NCBI GenBank assembly: GCA_900660155.1
Contig: CABFPE010000191.1
Span: forward strand, 704,233-768,232
DNA length: 64,000 nt
DNA from: Hofstenia miamia
Taxonomy: Eukaryota > Xenacoelomorpha > Acoela > Hofsteniidae
Direction: 5' to 3'
In this document: piece by piece, positions 50,701-60,100 of the stretch
Numbering within the stretch: position 1 is the first letter of the stretch
Layout: every line of letters begins with the position of its first letter
Translations under genes and position numbers: made by a program
Notes under the pieces: generated by a model
Database searches by the model: none
Told to the model about the DNA's origin: nothing
What the model saw: only the letters and a program-made list of their open reading frames with translations

Positions 50701-53700
50701 TTGAATGTGCCAGCGGTCAGTCTTCTTCAATTGAAGGACCCCTCAAACATTGAATTTTACTTTCTTTGTTCATAAAATTTTTTGCTTTTACTTATGTATA
50801 TTATGTCTAGAGATCATTGAATGTGCCAGCGGTCAGTCTTCTTCAATTGAAGGACCCCTCAAACATTGAATTTTACTTTCTTTGTTCATAAAATTTTTTG
50901 CTTTTACTTATGTATATTATGTCTAGAGATCATTGAATGTGCCAGCGGTCAGTCTTCTTCAATTGAAGGACCCCTCAAACATTGAATTTTACTTTCTTTG
51001 TTCATAAAATTTTTTGCTTTTACTTATGTATATTATGTCTAGAGATCATTGAATGTGCCAGCGGTCAGTCTTCTTCAATTGAAGGACCCCTCAAACATTG
51101 AATTTTACTTTCTTTGTTCATAAAATTTTTTGCTTTTACTTATGTATATTATGTCTAGAGATCATTGAATGTGCCAGCGGTCAGTCTTCTTCAATTGAAG
51201 GACCCCTCAAACATTGAATTTTACTTTCTTTGTTCATAAAATTTTTTGCTTTTACTTATGTATATTATGTCTAGAGATCATTGAATGTGCCAGCGGTCAG
51301 TCTTCTTCAATTGAAGGACCCCTCAAACATTGAATTTTACTTTCTTTGTTCATAAAATTTTTTGCTTTTACTTATGTATATTATGTCTAGAGATCATTGA
51401 ATGTGCCAGCGGTCAGTCTTCTTCAATTGAAGGACCCCTCAAACATTGAATTTTACTTTCTTTGTTCATAAAATTTTTTGCTTTTACTTATGTATATTAT
51501 GTCTAGAGATCATTGAATGTGCCAGCGGTCAGTCTTCTTCAATTGAAGGACCCCTCAAACATTGAATTTTACTTTCTTTGTTCATAAAATTTTTTGCTTT
51601 TACTTATGTATATTATGTCTAGAGATCATTGAATGTGCCAGCGGTCAGTCTTCTTCAATTGAAGGACCCCTCAAACATTGAATTTTACTTTCTTTGTTCA
51701 TAAAATTTTTTGCTTTTACTTATGTATATTATGTCTAGAGATCATTGAATGTGCCAGCGGTCAGTCTTCTTCAATTGAAGGACCCCTCAAACATTGAATT
51801 TTACTTTCTTTGTTCATAAAATTTTTTGCTTTTACTTATGTATATTATGTCTAGAGATCATTGAATGTGCCAGCGGTCAGTCTTCTTCAATTGAAGGACC
51901 CCTCAAACACTGAATTTTACTTTCTTTGTTCATAAATTTTTTGCTTTTACTTATGTATATTATGTCTAGAGATCATTGAATGTGCCAGCGGTCAGTCTTC
52001 TTCAATTGAAGGACCCCTCAAACACTGGAATTTTACTTTCTTTGTGTATAAAATTTTTTGCTTTTACTAATGTATTTTATATCTAGAGATCATTTAAAGT
52101 GCCCGCGGGCAGTCTTCTTCAATTGAAGGACCCCCCAAACATTGAATTTTTATTTTTTTTTTTCAAAAATTTTTTGCTTTTACTTATGTATATTATGTCT
52201 AGAGATCATTGAATGTGCCAGCGGTCAGTCTTCTTCAATTGAAGTACCCTCTCACATTCAATTTTACTTTCTTTGTTCATAAAATTTTTTGCTTTTACTT
52301 ATGTATATTATGTCTAGAGATCATTGAATGTGCCAGCGGTCAGTCTTCTTCAATTGAAGTACCCTCTCACAGTAGCAATCACACTCGACAAAACAGTTCT
52401 GTCAGGTTTGTTTTTTTTGCTATAATTTATCGTTGTAACTAAAATAACTTTGGAGGTAAATTTCATATAATGAGTATGTTAAGAGATAATGTCGTTGACA
52501 CTGAAACCACTCGGTTATCTAATAATCCCAATAATGATATCGCAATCAAGAAAATCACAATTCCACGAAACTCTTACAATTGTGTTCTCCAATGGTTAAT
52601 TCACGATATTCGCGAAGTTGTAACAAATAGCAAGCCAGCAGAGGCCCTAGTCAGCTCCGAATATGAATCCCACGGTCGCGATTGGCGATAATTTTTTATT
52701 TCATTGTGTGCATTTCATATTCAGTTCCTTAAGTGAACGTTAAATTTCAATTTATATACTTTATTGATATTGCCAATCTGTGAAGGATTCAAATGGGCTA
52801 TTGCGCTTTATCCTAAACACTACCGCTTAACGCAGACGCAACCGCGTTCTTTTATGTCACTTTATCTTCGATTTATTGGATTCAGTGATGAAAGGTTTAG
52901 TCTTGATTTCTTAAAAGCGAATTTCAGTTTCGCAGTTATTGGTCCTAATGGTAAAGAATATTTTGAAAAGCGCATGACGTCTAAAGGCATAGTGTTTTTT
53001 TCAGACGCCGTAGATCAAGAAAACGCTTGGGGCTTCGAAAATGCTATTCGTACTACACTAATAATGTATCCTTCATCATATCTCTACTCAACATCCAATG
53101 AACTGAAGGCATAAAATCATTTCCTTCATTCTTTGACAAAATAACGTCTGCCATTTTTTTAGCAAAACTATATTCGAATTGAAATATATTGTTTCAAATT
53201 ATTCCAAACAATTATTGTTTTGAGTTACAACGAATTAGCTGAATTCAATTTTGAAATTATCCGGAAATGGTTTTAAGATCAAATGCAAAATTACAGTTTT
53301 GGTGCCTTCATTGTTTGCAAAGGAGAGATTTTGTACTGGAGCCTTAAGAGAATCTGTAGAATGTGAGCTGTTCTTAGATCAGGTGACATCCGATCTTACT
53401 TTAGTTTTACATGATGACGAAATTCCTGCTCATAGGTCCGTTCTCATGACAGCTTCTTCTTACTTCAAGAATCTCTTAGTCAACGACCCAACGCTAACTA
53501 AAATTCACTTCACAGAGTTTTTTAAGAAAGACTTTCTTCTAGTTTTAAAGTTTATCTATACCCAACAAATACAAGAAATGGAAATTGAAAATAATATTGA
53601 GCGGTTGTGGTGCATTAATGTTTTGCAACAGTATCTCTTAGGGTTCAAAAATACAAAATTAAACGGATTGGTTTTCCTAAATATTCATTAAAACACCACA

Positions 53701-54140
53701 ATTCATCAGGTTAATTGAAATTGGTGAACACCTCCATTTGACTGGTTTGCTGGATTTATGTAAACTATATCTATGTTCAACTATTGAACCCGAAAACATG
53801 TTGGATAAACTTGTTCGTGCTAACAGTCTTAAATTATCAACCTATGAAAGCGCAATTCAGGAAGTTTTAATAAAAAACATTACTACAATGTATTCTCACT
53901 TCCCAGAAATCTATGCACAACTTAAAAACTATGACCCTATATTTGTTATTGATTGCTTAGAACGCATTGTTTTTGGTTGTTATTTTAAGTATACATGAAC
54001 AAGAAACGTTTGAACTTTCATATATATGAAAGTGCAAACGTTCATATATATATATATATAAAGTTAGATTAATTAATGTTACTTCCATTGTAGCTGTTAA
54101 TTTATAAATATGATTGCCAATGTATTTCTACAATAATTGC

Positions 54141-54185
<45 letters not shown>

Positions 54186-57100
54186 TATGAATGATTGACT
54201 AATTGAATAGAATTATCACAATGGTCATAAAAATTTGACGTCATTAAATTTCTTCATTTTCGTAATTTTGCTGCAATTTATCGGCAAATTAGATCAATTA
54301 ATATTACTTGCATTATGGATCAAGACTTTATCTGATTGGGATTAAGATATTTAAGCAATCAAACTAATGATTTGACCATCAACCCTCTAGTCTACAAACA
54401 TAATATACAAAAGAATTTAAGAGGCGTAGATGATTGATTTTTATTTCGATATTTTGAAAACAGTTTAGCTGAAATATTTTGCGTTTTTTTAAAAATATTT
54501 ATTTTCTGAGCTAGGAGATGTATCAAGGGTGAAAGCGGACTGCGGGGTGACCCGATCCATGTAGCCGACCGGATGGACCGTACTATAAATAAATGAACTG
54601 TGAGATGAAGTACCACAAATTTAGCTAATATTACAAACACTATGTCAGGTTATTAATACTATATTGACCTTTTTCCCTACAATTTCTATTTTTCTAGTGC
54701 TGCAACCAGGGATTGATACATTTTCGAAGCTTAATGGGCTTGTGGTGTGGATCAATTTTTTAAAAAGTACATATGCCGTACAATAATGGTCGGTTTTCAC
54801 CCTTGATTTACATTCGTGATACTATTTATAAAATTATAAATTTACTTAATAACAGTGATGTTTGCACTTACTATGAAAAAATTTCGAAAATCCACATTGA
54901 AAAAATTACTTGTAAATGTGTTCCCTTCAAAGTTCTTGATCTTTGTTCCTCCCAAACTATGCATTGTTTGAATATTCTGCCAAAGAAGTAAATATTTGAA
55001 TAATCCCCTACCTGGTAAATCATGCAAGGTCCCTTATACCCCGTTCACACGTGACACGAGACATGCATGTCTTGTGTTTTTAATGAGCGAATGTCACGTC
55101 TAAACACCCAAAACACGCGACATTCTCTACTTGAGTGGTTGAATGTCGCGTGTTTTGGGTGTTTAGACGTGACATTCGCTCGTTGAAAACACAAGACATG
55201 CATGTCTCATGTCACGTGTAAACGGGGTAGTACAGGATTGGCAACTGTATGTTAAAAGACATTTAAATGGCCAAAGTGATTAGACTACGTGACACTTTTG
55301 TAATCATTCAGACCACTTGGAGCATTTAATTGAGTTGTAAAGAGATTATAGTGTATGCTTTTTTATACTTTTTATCGTTATAAATCATTGATCTAATTTA
55401 CACAATGTAAGGAATATATGTATGAAATACTGTCGGAACGGTTATTTTTGTTGTACATATTTGTTATGCATCAATAATTCTCTCTGTACAACCAAACCTA
55501 ACTGTCACTATGTAACTAAGTCTCGACAAGTGTTCTATATTCTACATGTGCATTTAGTTATGATTCCTCTGTTACTGGTCCTAACGACTTATTGTCAACG
55601 TATCCTCGAGTTGTTACTATCAGTCGACCTGAAAATGGATTTTTTGGATTTTGCCTTACTGGTGGTAATAATTTTGGGATTTTTGTAACGCATGTTACCA
55701 GAGAGTTGCAAGAGCAATCGGGCTCCGAAGGATTGCAGCAGTGTGATCAGTTGCTAAAGGTAGTTGTCTATTTCATTTATATTTGGTAATGAAGTACCTC
55801 CAATTAGATTAATGAAGTTGATCTCTCGGGCAGTACAATCGAAGAGGTTTATTTATTGCTTCGACGTGTTCCACTCTGTGTACAAATGATTGCACAATAT
55901 TCGTATTCTCGTTACAAGGCTATTTGCCGAAAGCCAGGAGATTGTTTTTACGTCAGGGTAGTTTTTATTATAGATCTTTATAACCTCAAACAAATGTTTA
56001 CGTATTTGAAAATTTCAATTTATGAATTATAACCCGTTCATATCTAAGAGGCTCTTATAAATTCAATAATTTTCAACCTTGTCAATCTATTATAGAAATT
56101 TAAAAAAATAACTCTTTTTTGTGACTAATTATTTGATACCTAGGCATTTCGAGACCGATCAATTCCTTGTATCATGGTTTGGTTTAGAAATAGGGTTTTG
56201 GATTCTCCCATTCCCAGAATAATTAGTTTAATATATACAGTATATCAGTGCCAAATTTAAGAAACCATCAACATACTCGTTTTCACATTTGTCTTTCGAA
56301 TTTAAAATATGTAAAGAATATTTCATATTCATCTATTGAACTAATCAGCATCAGTGGTAACAACGGCGGATACAGAGGGGGGCCGAGGGGCAAAGAAATA
56401 TTCTTTAAAATTGTACAATAAAAATTATAAGAAAATTCTTTAATACCCTCAAATGGGGAGGCGGAAGAGAGAATAGGAAACAGCTTTTAAGTTTTTTTAA
56501 GATTTGGTTTTTGTAAAATGGATTTCATTGAATTTTACACTATAATGGGTCTTATGGATCCTGGAATTTCATTTCACTAAAAATAAGAATATTTAGTTTT
56601 CACTAATTTTTTAAAATTTGAAAAGTTTTTCAATTTACTCTTTTGGATGGGGGTGAATAGGGACACATATGATTTCTGTGGGGTATTTTAATTTAAGCAT
56701 AACATTTTAAATTATTTTTGTTTATCTACGGCTAACCCGTGGCACATAAACTTATAGTGATTAATTTATACACAAAAAAACAATGTAATATATTAAGCAT
56801 AGCATGAGTAATAATTAAACAAAATTTTCTCTTTGTCTACAATTTCTAATTCTCAACAATGTTCCTACTTACTCCATTTGATAATCAATAGGGTTGGTCA
56901 AATTTTTTGTACTCAAATTTAACACCATGCACCTTCTCCAAAGATCGAATTTGGGAATTGGGTGATTTTCTTTAATTTTCTCAAAATATTTAGCAACATT
57001 GATTGAAATTGAGATTAAGCACACAATCATACCACTATGGGAAAATTTTCAATTTACTTAATTTTAAACCATTGGTCTATTTTGTAGTGAAAAAACAAGG

Positions 57101-60100
57101 CAGCACCAACAGCGAGTGCTAGAAATTGAACAAGCCTCACTTACACCACTGGTGTTGAGTGCATCTGGTGGAGCATCTCCGTTCACTGAAAAGTTTCTAA
57201 AACAACTTTGTGGTATAATCGCTGATAAAAGCCATACCGACTATTCCATAACTTGTAACTTTATAAGATGCAAACTTAGCTTCTCCTTGTTATGAAGCAT
57301 GATCTTCTGCATTTTTGAACTAGACGACACCATGCAATTTCAAGGCTTGAAGTTGATCACCATTTAGCTGGAGCTAGCCACTACCTCAAGTGACACTGAC
57401 AGTTCTAATTTGAATTTAATTTATTTTAATTCTGTTTCAAGATACAAAACCCTACCTAATATTTATTTGATCAGAATTTCCTTGCTAGAACATTTACCTG
57501 AGAATGAACCAAGAAGAATAAATGTCGTCCTTTCTGGATTTTCAAAAGAGAATTTTTTGTTGTAACAAATTTTCTAGGCACTGGAATGGATTTATCATTA
57601 TTTTTAATTATGATGTACCAGAGGATACAAACTCCTACATACAAAGTGTTGCACGTGTCAGTCATTATTGAAATAAATGATTGACAATCCCATTCGTTTC
57701 TAGTTCTGAAGATACTGTGATTTGAAATCAAGTTCAAAATCGCCTTGATGTTGTGGAATTAATGATGAATTGGACGTTGCCTCATATAATCCTGTGGAAA
57801 ACAAAGCCTCTTGATGTTGGTTTTAACATGCACATTTTTTGAAACTCACTTGTATTTATGTGTTGTTTATTTTATTTGTATGCTTTTATTTTGTTTAAAT
57901 AACATTTTATTAATCGTTGATAATATATTCCTTTTTTATTTTGTAGTGCACAATACAAAAATCTCCTAAAGGACACAGAATGCTATTATTAATTTAAAAT
58001 TTGAAAAAACTGAAAAATTGCTCAAATTCTGATGGTGGTGAAGTCTGTGCATAGTGATAGATTTTAAAAATTGAAAATTCAGTAGTCTTATACCCTCTCT
58101 AGTACCCAATTATGTACTTCGCATTTTATTTTAAATTGGGTCTAAAAAATTTTCTGTATCCACCACTGAGTGAAAATCATGTATTTTTTATTTTCAAAGA
58201 CAGTTCAAAGACGTAGCCAGTTCAGATAATGGGGAAGGGGATGGCCTCCAGCCCCTCTAGCTACTCCTCTGATTTGATAGTAATCTAATTATCAGCTGGT
58301 AAGTGCATGATATGCACAAAAAAATTAGGCATAATGAACTGATTGTACATTTACATCACCTAGTTAAAAATTGTTCAAAAAGTCTGTTTTATTTCGCAGT
58401 TTTAAAGGAATTTGTACCAATAAAGAAATTATTTATTTAAGACAATTATTGTATGTAGGTTTATCAAAAAATAATAGTTGTCTACATACAGAATAGAGCA
58501 CTGTATCCGAAATCCAATTACCATTTTTAAAGAATAAAGGGATAAATTGTCGGCAAAGCTTTTGATGCAGCTACATTTAGTTACTAATCATCCCCTTCAT
58601 TCCTGAAAATTAGATACGAGTAGGAGGTTTAAATATGGAATTCACTAAAGTGAAAGAATGCATCTATTTATTCCAAACTGCTCTCTAATATTTTAATCAA
58701 AATGAACGATATTAACATTTCTACACTTGTAAAATATTTTTATAAATATATACATTCATATAAAATATATTTTCCCTAATAATCTTTCCTCAATGGGAAA
58801 ACTTTTAAATCCGCTTATTCAGTCCCCACAGATGAACTTATTTTGATACAAATTGCCAGAGATCAAATTCATGCCTATTTTCGAAATCTTCTAATTATTG
58901 GGACAATTAATGTTAAAAAATTCATTTTTTATAAATTGAATAAATATTTTTTTTGGGGCATTGATCATTCATACAGGATAACAAAATTATTAAAGGTGAT
59001 TTTGAAGCATTTGCTCAACAATGTAAGTTTACAAGGCATTTGCTCAACAATGTAAGTTTACAAGGCATTTGGTCAACAATGTCAATTTTATGGACAAGTT
59101 AAACCGTAGAGAATAAATTGATTATTTATGGTTTTATTATTGAAATTAAATTTTTAATAATCAATATTTCAAATTTTTGGCATAACATATCTATCATGTC
59201 AATTTACTTAGGCATTTGGGTCAATTTTCAGAAAGCTTTAGATCAAAATTAAGTTTCTCTAGCGATTTTATGTCTTTGGGGCCTTAGTCTTAATTTAAAT
59301 GTAAAAACAAAGAATTATTTTATAATAACTCATTTCCATCCATTAAATGATCCATCAAATTTAGCAAAAAATCAACCCAGCCCAAGAGTCAAGGTGAAAC
59401 TATTCGATCCGCTACTAACCCTAGTCATAAATGTTGGCTGTGTTTTACGAAACTTTACTCTTATTAAAAAATTATATTTTGTGTCACGTAATATATATTT
59501 TTTGTTAGATTTCATTTATGAAATTTTTATTAAGTAATCAACATGTGGAGTTTTAACATTCCAAACTGTTTTCCCATATGTGCAAACAATTTTCTTTAAG
59601 CCTCTTAAGAAATTTACTATTCTCAAGAAGATTCTCTTGGTTAATGCAGTTTAAAACGTAGATAAGCAAAAATTAATTTCAACTCTTTTTTTCTTTAGTT
59701 TAAATATTTGTTAACAATTCATCACAGATTTTAACAGCATTTATAAAGAAATGCTTAGGCATTTGGGGTTTTTTAAATCTATGAACTTTGTCTAATCATT
59801 TTTTCTTTTCAATATACCTAGATGGTTTTCTTTAGACTTGCTTTGAGAGAAAAGTTTCGCCTGATTGTGGATTGAGTTTTCACAGTGGCATTGTCCTCCT
59901 TATTGATGATTCAATGGTCGGTGGAACTCTTGGTACTTGGCATGCTTGGATTTTGGATTCCCAAGTATTAACTTTTATATTTTTTTATTGCATTGTATAT
60001 TCTAGAATTAAGAACTTCGAAATTTCATAAACGCCTTCATGAATATTTTCTGTATCTTTAAAAGAAATGAAATCGTTATTTAGGGTGACAAGACGGACAG

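Noticed and set aside
50401-52374. CRISPR-like array or ordinary satellite
   Set aside because: The units are contiguous without variable spacers, the genome is animal, and the unit contains the start of a coding exon.
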